This document shows, in pieces, positions 37,884 to 49,600 of a stretch of DNA of 64,000 bases. Both the position numbers and the translations under genes were made by a program. Source of the DNA: Buddleja alternifolia (taxonomy: Eukaryota > Streptophyta > Magnoliopsida > Lamiales > Scrophulariaceae); NCBI GenBank assembly GCA_019426215.1, contig CM033408.1:5087077-5151076 (forward strand). The letters run 5' to 3'. The notes below the pieces were generated by a model. That model was not told the DNA's origin, searched no databases, and saw only the letters and a program-made list of their open reading frames with translations. Positions within the stretch are counted from its first letter, which is position 1; the number at the start of each line of letters is the position of its first letter.

Positions 37884-38179
37884 CTTTTTTTTTTTTTTTA
37901 GAAATATCAGGGTAAATCTCCGCCTGTCACCCAGTAGAGCAATCTTGTCCATACCTAATAGCCCGCAAACCTCGTATGGAGGTAAGTCGCCCTAAGTTAT
38001 CCATAGGCGACGGGCTCTATAAACGCAGGGCCCCCCAGGGGAGGATTTGGGTGAGGACGGAGGAGTAAACTCCCCAAACTATCCCCTTTCTCCCAATCCA
38101 CTACACCTGGGTTTCAAACCCGGGTGGCTTTCACTGCCGCCAAAGGCCTTGTAACCACTTCGGCCACACCCCTTGCATA
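37884..38179 (-). mobile_element. tRNA-derived SINE with 14-bp target duplication
   Basis: On the minus strand the 5' head has a polymerase III A box (TGGCCGAAGTGG, near 38155-38167) and a B box (GGTTTGAAACC, 38110-38120), then a body and a 15-base A tail (37885-37899 as T). The direct repeat GTATTTGATAACTT flanks it at 37870-37883 and 38180-38193. It is not a tRNA gene: only the head is tRNA-like and it ends in poly(A). Confidence 0.88.
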
Positions 38180-38193
38180 GTATTTGATAACTT

Positions 38194-39240
38194 TTCCTTT
38201 ACTATAATTTTAGTTTATTTTTTAAGTAAGCGATAATTAGATAATAGTGCTATTATTGTGTCCTTATATTATTATTTCTAAGGTAAACAGAAATTACCAA
38301 ATTCATGGTGGATTTTTGTTTTTTGATGATAAATTCATGGTGGATATGACTTAACATAACTAATTCATGTCATTGCTTTAGCAAACAAATATATATATAT
38401 ATATGTAGTATATTTCACTGTGAAGTCTATTATCAACTCCTGATATGGCATTATTTACCTAACACAAGATTGTTTCAAAATAAGAGATTGTGTTGGAGGT
38501 AGGCCGTAGGCTTGTAGACTAAATAAAATTGTTGAAAACAAAAACATATATGATATGGAATTAAAGTTTTTAATAATCAGAAAGAAAGGCCGGTAGATAT
38601 GGCTTTTCAAGAATTAAAAAAGCACCCTGAGTATTGCAATGGCAGAAATAGTTAAGCATAAGAAGAAAGGTAGAGATACAGAGTACATTTCGTCAATCCT
38701 GCAGTGGACCAGTATAGAAGGATGATTGGTTTTAAGCTTTGTAGTTTCATTTTATATTTCTGTCCTGTTTAAGGTCACCAAGGAATGATATGATACATAT
38801 CCTTGTGTGTTTTCTATGAGAAACTCGTGTTATGTTGGGTTAATTGAATTGCATTTACCTAAAAAAAAGAAATTTTTTTTTAATAATTTATGGAATGCAT
38901 AGGGTTATTAACTGTTAAATACTTATAGTCATTCCATATGATATCAGTATCAGAGCAAACAAAAGGTAATAAATCTCAACCTTGTCGCTTCACATAGATC
39001 ATCCTTGGGGTTTTTCGAATTTGGGATTTTAGAATGATCTACACCATTATGTTTATATATGATGATGGAGAATCCCGCACATGTATATCTATACATGTGG
39101 AATAGAGATCATCTAGTACTCTATGTCCTGGGAACCTCCAAGTATCAACTGCTTCCGATTATTATATATAGGTCTGATTTATTGCCTCCACGCAAGGGAA
39201 CATGTTACAAATTTTAAAGTGATAAGTGTGCAAAGACTGC
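38194..39240. other. Spacer with no recognised gene
   Basis: AT-rich, with a TA microsatellite near 38389-38404. A short frame at about 38598 (MAFQELKKHPEYCNGRN) has no identifiable family and is closed soon after. Confidence 0.3.
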
Positions 39241-39249
39241 TCAATATCG

Positions 39250-40345
39250 GATTTAGAAGGGAAACTTGAGAAGACATATAAGCCCCAAGCTCCCCTCTCC
39301 CAGTGAACGTCTTTTCACAAAACTATGCGTCTCTGGTTAAAGTGGACAACATCTGCTCAATGGCATCTAAAGGCCAAGTGAATGCACATGCTAGTATCGT
39401 GCATGGAAACGGGTCTATGTGCTCTTTCCAAACCCCTCGTCTGAGGAGATTGGTGATGAGTAAGCAACTAACGAGGGACTTGAGAGGCATATAAGCTTCA
39501 AACTCCACTCTCCCTAGCAAGGCGCTTTTCTAGGATAAAATCATGATAGACTGATCAAAACGGACAATATGCCTCACATAAGGGCGTCCAGTGTCCGATA
39601 ACACAAGTGCATGACACGTGTTGATGGGGTTGATGATGAATATACAACTACCGTTTCACACCTGATGGAGACGAGGGAATTGAGAGGCACTAAGTCTAGA
39701 CTCCTCTCTCCTCATCGAGACGCCTTTCCAGGATAATATCGTGCAACTCTGAACCAAAGCGGACAATATATTACGCAAGGGCATCCGATGGATGAGAAAA
39801 CAAGTGCTTGACACATCATTCTGACACCATCTATGAGAACAAGGTCGTGTGCCCTCTCCAAACCCCTTGTCTAGCTATAGAGGGGAGTGTGATGATGAGT
39901 ATGCAACTACCGTCTCATCGTGGATGGAGAAGATAAACTTGAGAGACATATAAGCCTCAAACTTCTCTCCCCCTAGGGAGGCGAATTTTTAGGACAAAAT
40001 CGTGCGGCTTCGATATTGGACAATACATTGTTCAAGAGAATCACGTGTGAGAGAAGGCAAGTGCATGCCATATCAATATGTGGCCGTATGCGGGAATGAG
40101 GTCATGTTCCCTTCCGAATCCCCTTGTTTGAGGGGACTGATGATGAATATGCAACTACCGTCATGAATTGGATAGAGACGAGAGGGCCTTGAGAGGCATA
40201 TAAACCTTAAGACCCTCTCTATTTAACGAACCGCCTCTTCAAGACAATATCATGCGTCTCCAACCAAAATGGGCAATACATTACACAAGGGCATCCGATA
40301 GTGAACAAGACAAATGTATGTCATATCACATATTAAATAGTTTCC
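39250..40345. repeat. Degenerate tandem array, about five units of 200-260 bases
   Basis: The anchor word GAGAGGCATATAAGC (with variants) recurs at about 39273, 39482, 39680, 39932 and 40192. Each copy is followed by CTCTCTCC, an AGGCGCYTTTNNAGGA-like word, CGGACAATAT and a GGGCATCCGA-like word. Spacing varies through indels. The GC content is higher than in surrounding DNA. No reading frame is conserved through the units, so it is treated as satellite-like or part of an unrecognised retroelement. Confidence 0.7.
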
Positions 40346-40439
40346 TCTAACAAACTATGTGAGCTTTTAAATACACTAAAAAAAGTAACAAAATATAAAG
40401 TGACAATATCAAAATTATCATTGAATATACATCATGAAT

Positions 40440-40800
40440 GAAAATAATTTTTCCTTTGTCACAAGAATGATTTTTTGTGGCAAAAGTTTCTTCTAAGTTG
40501 TCGCTGTGGACAAAAAGTGACAACTTAATGACAACACAAATAGAGTGACAACTATATTTGTTGGTACTAAAATTTTGTCACTAACTGTTAATAATGACGA
40601 CAACTTTCTTGTCACTAATTATCAAAAGTGACAATTTGTATATAATTCTTGTCACTATTAAATATGTAAAACATAATTTTGGTGACAAAACAAAAATTCT
40701 TGTCACCTAACATTTATATTTAGTGACAATTTTGACATTATCATTTAATATTTTTTCACTGACATTCTATTTTCTTTAGTGATACTCAATTTACAGAAAA
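40440..40800. mobile_element. CACTA-like subterminal repeat region (fragment)
   Basis: Dense copies, in both orientations, of AGTGACAA and TTGTCACT (roughly ten or more in 350 bases), typical of the subterminal repeats that bind CACTA transposases. No CACTA terminus or transposase was located. A related weaker cluster occurs at 45270-45440. Confidence 0.4.
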
Positions 40801-42360
40801 CCCAAAAAAAAAATAAAAAAAATAAACCGAGAAGATAAACACATCCCAATTTGAGCATGCAAGGATTGATCTTGGAACAAATCTTGACCAAAGAATGAAA
40901 AGTTATTTATCAAGTTGTAGAACTTTTAGTTAGTGGCAGGCAATCAAAGTGAGTTTGAACAGGTTTGAAGATTTCCCTATCAAATATTTTGAATTTGTGG
41001 GACATAAATAATTTAGGTATACAATATATAGATTCCGTTTAATTATCATGGAACAACATGAAGAGTATTACAAGGAATATATTAGGGCCACATGTTTGAA
41101 CATATAAAGAATAAAGCTAAACATATATATTGCTCCCAAATGAACATTGATGTTACAAGGCTTTATCCTCAGGGGGCGGAACCTAGATTTTCATTGGGGC
41201 GAGATCTAAATGTAAAAATTATAAATATTTACTATTTATTTTTATACAAAAATTTTTGGGTGCGATTACAATCATTTTTTTCTTAAGATAATCAAATTTT
41301 TGTACCTAATAGTAACACAAACTATAGTACTAAAGTATAAATATTTTAACAAAAAATGAGAAGCAATCATAATTTAAGATAATATAGAATTAAAAAATAT
41401 GCAAATCACGGCTAAATAAACATAGTGCTAACCTATTTATTATATATAACTTTGAGCATTCTAAATTGTGCTTGACGTTTCTTCATTACATCGAACTTGT
41501 CAGTGATCGAGTTGATATTGAATTTTGAGTATTTTCTTTTTCAATGTAAACTAGTAATGAACTACTCAAAAATCATCTTCCATCATACTACGTAATCTTG
41601 TCTTGACATTTTCATACTTGAAAATGCACATTTTGTTGTTGCAGTAATAATCGAAAGAGTCAAATTAAGCGGAATCAATCTGGTAGATTCATTGTCTTCC
41701 CTATCTTTAGCAATACTTGGCCAAATGCCATCAAAAAATGAAACAACAATATCCCACTATATTGAACTTTTTATTTACAAAATACTCATATATTTTCACT
41801 CCCCAGTAACTAGTAAGGCAATACTCGCCAGCCCCTTAAACCCATCAAATACATTATACATACATATTACACATATAATCTCAACACACAATTTGATATC
41901 TAGATCTTCTTCTTCTTCTTCTTTTGCTTTCTATTTATCTTCAATTTATCTCTTTTCAAATCATTTTTTTTACTAGAGTTTAGAGATATAAAGTGACAAA
42001 ATCAAATTTCAAAGATTTGTATTCAAATAATATAATACATTGTTGAACATTGAGATTAGAAAACTATAATACACTTTCACCACCCATGTCATACTAAAAA
42101 TATATTAAACCGTGAAGTGAAGAGGTACATCGAAAGAAACAGGATGAGGATTAGACACATTCGGCATTTTTTAAACTAAAAAAGGAAAATAAGAGGGAAG
42201 ATGAGAAGATGCAAACACACAACAAAAAATTAACAGAGAAAAGGAGGGGATAAATTACCCAGCAAGAAAGTGGACTGCGAACGTGGGTGAGAAAGCGATA
42301 AACACCGTTCAAAGTCAAAAAATACAATGAAAAACAAGAAGACACGAGGAGGCACTTTTT
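40801..42360. other. AT-rich spacer
   Basis: No gene recognised. A degenerate word GGGGGCGGAACCTAGATTTTC at about 41172-41192 recalls similar words at 16928 and 19962, probably remnants of one dispersed repeat. A CTT microsatellite lies near 41905-41922. Confidence 0.35.
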
Positions 42361-42361
42361 G

Positions 42362-43775
42362 TTGGGTTTCGTTCGAAAAAGCATAAACGCAGCGGAAGGG
42401 ATTTCAAAAAATAAAACGAGAACCCGATTGATACTCTAATTCACATAATTGAATCTAAAAGCGTATAACGAATAAAACTTACTCGTTAATATGAATATGA
42501 TGATGGAGAAAAACTTCTTCTTCTCCAAACTCGAAATATTGAAGCTTCAAATCTTCAATCCTTTGATTTGATTCTTCAAACTTGAACTTGATCCAAACAA
42601 CGAAAATACGTCGTCTCTAAATCGTCACGCACGGATCAACAAACAAAAAATCCCCTTTCTTCTTTCTCTATGATCGACGGCTAGGTATAGAGGAGGGGAG
42701 GAATATTTTTCTTTCTTTTTGAGAGTTATGAGAGTTGTGTATTCTCTTCTTTCTTGTTCTAAGTCAAAGAGTCCTTATATACCTCATAACTTATTGAACA
42801 AGTCAAAACAAAAGATCCCTAATATGTGGCCTTTCAAAGACGCCACTTTGAGGCCTCATAGGCGTCCAATTGGACTCCTTATTTAGCCCCGGGATTTGTT
42901 TTGTTTAATTAATGTCTTATTTCAATTAATAATTTATTATATTCAATAAATAAATTAATTAATTAACTAACCAAATTAATTAGATAAATTAATTCATTAA
43001 TATATTTCACAAGGAAATTAATTAATAATTAATCTTATCATTATAATTAATTATTTCATCTAATGAATAATTAATTATTTAATTTATCCAATAAATTAAA
43101 ACTCCTAAAAGAAATAATAGAAATTCTTTTTTCTTCATTTTTCTTTGTCAATCCTTTAGCGCGACTCTTTAGGTTCGTTTCGTTTGGCAATGAGAGGAAA
43201 CCAAATGAAGTGGGTAACACCTAGCCAGTCACGTGGCCTTCCAATCGTAACCCAAACGAATGCTAGGATCATTCCGAAACCTTCCAATCGTAAATACCGT
43301 ATATGTATAAACCCTTTGTTCACGTTCCGCGGTCAAGTGAGAGTCATGGTTATGTCAAACTCACTGGACTTGACCATATATATAAATCATAATAATACGA
43401 GATCATTGAGATCGATTTAGTGCCAAGCACAATCGTCTCGTTTGCTTTGGCCAAAGACTTTGATCTCTATTTATCTATAATTACATAGGGTACATACTCA
43501 TACACTTATGAGAGAACAAATCTCATATTAGATATCTGCTAAGATTACCACTTGCCCATCAAATCCGCATTTCGAGGTTGACCCCACCAAAGGGTGAATT
43601 TGGTCTAACTACTCTAGTGAAAGACTTGACGTCACAAGTGCATCTTCAGCCTGATACTTCAGGTCAAAGGTTCACATATACCTCAGGAACTAGTCTTTAG
43701 TTGTAACGTTGCCAAACACTCTTATGGAGAGTATAAAAATAATATCACAAACTCATATATAAAATATCTAACACT
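42362..43775. mobile_element. Possible long solo LTR or retroelement remnant
   Basis: Begins TGTTGGGTTTCGTTCG and ends near TATCTAACA (43764-43772), compatible with TGTTRG/CYAACA LTR ends. The interior holds AAACGCAGCGGAAG and TTGACCCCACCAAAGGG words and no open frame. No target duplication was seen, so the boundaries are tentative. Confidence 0.3.
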
Positions 43776-44264
43776 CTCCATGTATCAATCAAACAAGACC
43801 ATGATCCCTTATATAGAGAACTAAGTTTGACCATTCAAAAAGATTAATGGACCAATAAATCATCTTCAAATTTGAATGATTTAAAGGCCAACTAGTGATA
43901 AAATAAAGTGGTCAAATATCACATAAATAAGATAATTAATGAGGTCATAAGTCTAAAATAGATTATAAATAAAAAAATTAAATCATTAATTGTGAGATTA
44001 AAAAATTATTATTTGGTAAAAAGGGGTAGAAACTGGAAGAAATTTTAAAGGTTATTTCCATCGATTTTAACAAGTAAACCGAATGAACTAAAATTGAGTT
44101 AGTTGCAAAACGATAACCAAAACATCATCATTCCTACTTTTAGTCCATATGAATAGTTTGGAAGATAAAATATAATATACTTGTACTTATTGAGAAATAT
44201 TTGATGTCAATGACTAATATGGTTTGGCCTTTTCTCTTTCTTGTATAAATGTATATATATTTTA

Positions 44265-44487
44265 GGAAAAATTACACACAGATCTCTTCACTTATAAAAA
44301 ATTACCAAAACATCCCCATATTAAGAATTTTTTACAATTATACCCCTGTATGTTTAAAAATTCTTACAATTTTACCCTTATAAACCTTACAAATAAACCT
44401 CTTAAGAGGGTGTGTTGGTAATTTCTAATAAGTGAGGGAGATTTTGGTAATTACTCAATAAATGAGGGGTCTGTGTGTAACTTTTCC
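44265..44487. mobile_element. Small TIR MITE 1
   Basis: Ends GGAAAAATTACACACAGATC and the complement of GGAAAAGTTACACACAGACC. Inside, inverted words such as CTTACAATTTTACCC recur. Related to the two MITEs that follow. Confidence 0.6.
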
Positions 44488-44869
44488 TTTGTTTTTTTTA
44501 CGTAATTAACTATCCTCGTTGGAGACCAACTCCAATTATTTAATTACTTCATGATCCAATGGAGAGTAATGGAATGATTGTTGATACCACTAATCGTAAT
44601 TATGTGCCACTAATTAAACATCGGGATGATGGAGATTAGACTATAAGATTTGATGGGATGAAAGAGAAGTACACTTTTAGGGTCTCCAGAGTCGAACAAC
44701 TGCGCCTCTTGCAAACGCAAATAATTAGGGATCAAATGTTCTACATTAGATTATTCCGATTGCTCCGTCTTCCTGGTTGAACTTGAAGTAGTCGCTGGTA
44801 TTGTGAGGGGATTCTTATCGTTAAACACTTAAACCCCTCCCCGGCCCTCCCCTTTGCTCATTTTTCTAT

Positions 44870-45116
44870 GGGATAATTACACTCACGATGGGTAATTACA
44901 TAAATCTCACCTCGTTAATTGATAATTACAAACACATCTTCTCAAGGGATCTATTTGTAAGGTTTATAGCGGGTGCAATTGTAAGAATTGTTACACACAC
45001 AAGGGATGCAATTGTAAGAAATTTTTAATATGAGAGGGTGAGTTTGTATTATCAATTAGTGAGAGGAGGTTTGCGTAATTATCTCATCATTAAGGGGTTA
45101 TGAGTGAAATTATCCC
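44870..45116. mobile_element. Small TIR MITE 2 with 9-bp target duplication
   Basis: Ends GGGATAATTACACTCA and the complement of GGGATAATTTCACTCA. Perfect duplication TTTTTCTAT at 44861-44869 and 45117-45125. The 9-base length points to Mutator-like transposase. Confidence 0.72.
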
Positions 45117-45269
45117 TTTTTCTATTGTCCACACTCACCACTACCTATTCTCCAATTGTCACGTCCATTCCCCTCTTCTATTGTCGCGTCACCCACCTCT
45201 CTCTCTCTCCCCGTTTCATTCTACTTGCCACAGGAGCAACAAGATAATCTCTCACTTGTCTAATAATAT

Positions 45270-45440
45270 TTTTTAGTGATCAAAATTCTCTTAAAATGTC
45301 ACTATTGACAATTAAAAACAACACAAATATAATGATAACTTTATTTATTATGATCACTAAATTATAACTGAAGATGAGTTACTAATTGTTATGATAAGTG
45401 ACAACTTAAATCTAATTATTATCACTATTAAGCTTTTGAA
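45270..45440. repeat. Weak CACTA-like subterminal repeat cluster
   Basis: Several AGTGAT/AGTGACA words in both orientations, resembling 40440-40800. No terminus found. Confidence 0.25.
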
Positions 45441-45508
45441 AATCAAGTTTGTGATAGTGGACAAATTCTGCTGACTTGGTGTATATATATATATATAGAT
45501 ATATTTAC

Positions 45509-45742
45509 GGGAAAATTACATTCATACCCCTCAATAATGAAGTAATTACACAAATTTTCTCTTACTAATTGATAATTATAAACAAACCCCCTCAGGAGAT
45601 ATACTTATAAGGTTTACAAGGGGTGCAATTGTAAGAAATTTTTAACATGAGGTTTGTAATTATCAATTAATTAATGGGTGGACCGGGGGGGGGGATTTGT
45701 GTAATTACTCCATTATTGAGGAGGTGTGAGTGTAATTTTCCC
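45509..45742. mobile_element. Small TIR MITE 3
   Basis: Ends GGGAAAATTACATTCATACC and the complement of GGGAAAATTACACTCACACC. The interior is about 75% similar by eye to MITE 2 (words GATATACTTATAAGGTTTAC and GGGGTGCAATTGTAAGAAAT). No clean target duplication. Confidence 0.65.
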
Positions 45743-46429
45743 TCTAATTAATAATAATTTCGATATTGTTATTTAACATCTTGCACTAATTTGTTGTTTT
45801 CTTTAGGTAATACAAGCCAAAAAAAATCTCACATTTGTTTTTGTTTGAACTTTATAATTGTTATTATGCCTTTCTCTCGATTGAGAGTGCCATTAGTTAT
45901 TTCTTGTATTAGAGTTTCATACGAAAGTATTATTATATAGTGTTCTTAAAAATATGTATTATTGTGAAATAAGTAAATGAAAAAAGAGAGAAATTTGGAG
46001 CTCTCCCCACCTGATCTTGTCGAGTAGTAACGTGACTGAAATAGGAAGTTAACCGAAGGCATTCCAATAAGTAATCTATATGACGACGTCCACTGTTGTT
46101 TTTTTTTTTAATAAAAAATTAGCTAAACTCGGCTCTTATCACTTCTCACACGGATCAGTGTACGCTTTCCGGACCAAGCTCACTTATAAATTTATTTACA
46201 AATCGTCGACCGACACAACTCTAGCACATGAACATCAAGGAATCGAACACGCAACTTTCAGATAGAAAGAGACCGTGCTTCTCACTCGAGTTAATATGTA
46301 TTGACAGGTATAACTTATGATATATATATCATCTCCACAGAGAGAGAGAGAGAATCCATGCCACAGACAACAGGACAAATCCAGCAGATTTAGGCCGGCA
46401 ACAATTCCTACTCTATTTTCTTTTTTTTT

Positions 46430-46521
46430 TGCCATTTTTACTCAAATCTCTCTCTCTCTCTCTCAATCTCTCTTTTGGATTATCCTCTCTTTTTCCCACA
46501 TCCACATCCCACTCCCCCTCC

Positions 46522-46552
<31 letters not shown>

Positions 46553-46664
46553 CATCATCATCATCATCGGATTTGGAAAGGAACTCATCAGTCATCAAGC
46601 AGATGTGGTTTTGAGTTCTCTCTCTCTCTCTATATATATATAAATCTATCTATCTATACTTGTG
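46430..46664 (+). promoter_or_regulatory. Proximal promoter and leader of the CYP88A gene
   Basis: A CT microsatellite (about 46445-46465), a TATA-like CTATATATACATATA at about 46519, and further CT and TA repeats form the sequence before the start at 46665. The transcription start is probably shortly after 46550. The long CT tracts are of the GAGA-like type frequent in plant core promoters. Confidence 0.45.
46603..46614 (+). promoter_or_regulatory. Three-codon uORF (ATG TGG TTT TGA) in the CYP88A leader
   Basis: If transcription starts near the TATA-like box, this short uORF lies 50 bases before the main ATG. Its effect on translation is inference. Confidence 0.3.
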
Positions 46665-49600
46665 ATGGGGTACTGGGGATTAATATTGATGGGGTGGTAT
46701 TTGTTGGGTTTTGTGATAGTGAAGTGGGTTCTAAAGAGTGTGAATTGCTGGTATTATGAGAGAGATTTAGGAGAGAGAAAGTATGAACTTCCACCAGGTG
46801 ATCTTGGTTGGCCATTCATTGGTAATATGTGGTCTTTTCTCAGAGCTTTCAAGTCTTCCACACCTGAATCTTTCATCTCCAACCTCTTCAACAGGTCATC
46901 ATCATTATCTCTCTCTACAACCTATATGTGTGTGTGTATATATATATGTTCATATATTATCCATTCTTAATTTTCCTAGACTCTAATAAATTTTGTACGA
47001 GAGTTGAAAAGTAAAAATTTCATCTTGTTACGATTGGAAAAAAAGTACATGTTGATGGTGAGAGGGATAATACTATGTTACTCTTAAGAGTATTATTAAA
47101 TAAAATGATGATTTTAGACAAGAGTTGAAAAGTTGGGATTTAATACAATATTATCGTTATGATAAAATATGTAACTATTCTTCAAGTTGAGAGTATGTGA
47201 GGTCAAATCAATTTTTTTTTTTTTTTGAGTAAAATGATTAGTTTAGAGTAGAGTAGAAAAGTGAATATTTGATACGATTTTATATCATAGATATAACAAA
47301 AGTAATGTTAAGACTTAAGAGTGATATGACATCAAATTATTATTATTATTAATTTAGTCGATGATTTTGAGAAAAAAAAAATTATTCCACTTTTAGAAAA
47401 TAAAATAAAATATGAGCAATAAATTTATGATAAATGGGTTCGTGATAAATGGGTTCTTTTTAAGGTTTGTGACAATTCTTTCATGTTTAGGATGAATATT
47501 CCTAGTAGGTGATCTCTAGACAGGTCGAGGACAATGACAACATGTTTTATGATAACATGAGTGGAAAAATCTATGATAAGCAAACGCAATTTTTGATAAT
47601 AAATTAAAGTTCTTTACTTTTTAAGAACTAGGTCATCTCCACATATGCAAGTCTTGTAACTGGAAAATTAAAATATATATCTATATATATATAAATTGGA
47701 TCTTCTTATCCTTTTCTCGACATACGAAATATTTATGCTCTATTTGGATGTATTTTTATTTCATTTTCAACAGTTATTTTTTAAAATGTACGAGGAAATG
47801 AGTTTTTTAATTTTTGTGTGAGAAAGTGAAAAATGTGTTTGATTGTGTTTTTTTAAAATGGTTGAAATTGGCAATTGTGATATGTAAAATGATTGAAAAG
47901 TAATAATTAGATGAATAGTATTAAATTTAAAAATTTAAAGGAGAGGCGAGAGAAATGTTTAAAAAATTGAAAGAAGATGAGAGAGAAAAGTGATAAAAAG
48001 AAATTGTGAGATGACTGATGTAAAATGTAATTTTAAAAAAATGATTGAAATTTATTGAGAACGTAAAAATGAAAATGAAAGTGAGAATATTTTCAGTTAA
48101 AAACAGTGTAAAGTGTGTATTTTTATTTTCAGATAAAAATAAAAATAAAAAAAGTAATTTGAAAACACAAATAAACAGGGCCTTTTAGTTTTAATTTTCT
48201 TCATTTTAATTATTTTTTCAATGATGGAATATTTTTTTTTAGCAAATGATGATGGAATATTAAGTTCGTTAATATTGTAGTTCTCATATTGTACTTCTCG
48301 TGTACGTTTTCGAGAAGTCCAATTAGGCTACGTTGCTCGATATATCACAAAAAGAATAATTTTAATTTCAAGGGATGCAGGCCATTTTTTGTCATTTTTG
48401 CTGTCATTTTATTGGGTTTGGATATAATATTGAGTGGAATTACCAAGAAAAATTATTAATTAATAATTGCACTTTGTAAGATACCTTGGAACAAGAAAAA
48501 TAATAATCTACGAGTGTGAAGACTAAATTGGGGTCAGAGTAGTTAAGTTTGGCCAAAATATTTCGGAAACAAGTTAGGGTGGAATGGATTCGACTTATAA
48601 CACGACAAATCAAATCTCTCCTTGATAATGATGCTTTGTGGAGGTTTAAAGAGTGATTAAACGATCCTTCAAATAATCCAATTTTTCTCTAATTATAGAA
48701 GTGTCCAATGAGACACGGCGTCCGTACTTCATTAGTCCCTTAATTGACCCGTAAAAATAATGGACTATCTCTCATTTATAAATTTAAATTAGTAAATTAT
48801 CCTTAATCATAATTATGACACATCATACGCCATCGAATTAGAGTTAGTTTTACACAAGATTCTAGCCATAATCTTCATCACGGGTTAAAAATAGTCCAAA
48901 ATCCATTTTTGACCGGGGCAAAATATAAACATTTTTTGAAATCTGCCCTTATGAAGGATGCCTAATCACTTGCGCTCCTACCAACTAATAGGGGTGTACA
49001 TAAACCCGCTTAACCCGCCCGATCCGCTCAAACCGACCCGATCCGCCCGAAAACCGCCGGTTTGAAACTATTAAATAATTGTGGTGGGTTGAAAAAATTG
49101 TAACCCGCCACTTTCGGGTCGGGTGGTGGGTTTAATAATTGTAACCCGCTTAACCCGCCACTCGACCGCTAATTGTATATGTGATAAGTATATATATGTG
49201 TGTGTGTATATATATATAGAGATAGAGTTAAAGATTAACCCTAAACTCTTAAAATTATATAGCATATATATAAACTTTAATAAGAGTGGTTTTATTCATA
49301 TTAATGTAAAACACTTTATTTTTAATTTGAGTAAATAAATTATTTCATTTGAACATATGTTTTCTTGATTTGAACGAAGATGTAGATGTATATTTTGATG
49401 ATAAACTTATAAGATAATTTAATTTTATTGATATTTTAGAGTTTACAATTCATGATAAATATGATTTTTATTTAATAACATCACTTATTTTTGTATTTCT
49501 CATCAACTCAAATTTTTTTAGTTAAATGTACAACAAATATGTTATTTAGATTCTTACTTACTAGTTGAAACTAAAAGTAAGTTGTAAGAACTATAATTAT

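Noticed and set aside
38107..38170. Possible tRNA gene on the minus strand
   Set aside because: A and B boxes are present, but no cloverleaf is completed and the sequence continues into a SINE body with poly(A) and target duplication.
39250..40345. CRISPR-like repeat-spacer pattern
   Set aside because: Units are long, diverged and contiguous without short identical repeats; this is plant nuclear DNA.
40440..40800. Complete CACTA transposon
   Set aside because: Only subterminal-type words are present; no CACTA ends, 3-bp duplication or transposase were found.
46317..46643. Plus-strand frames through CT and TA repeats before CYP88A
   Set aside because: Translation of microsatellite DNA in the promoter and leader; the true start is 46665.
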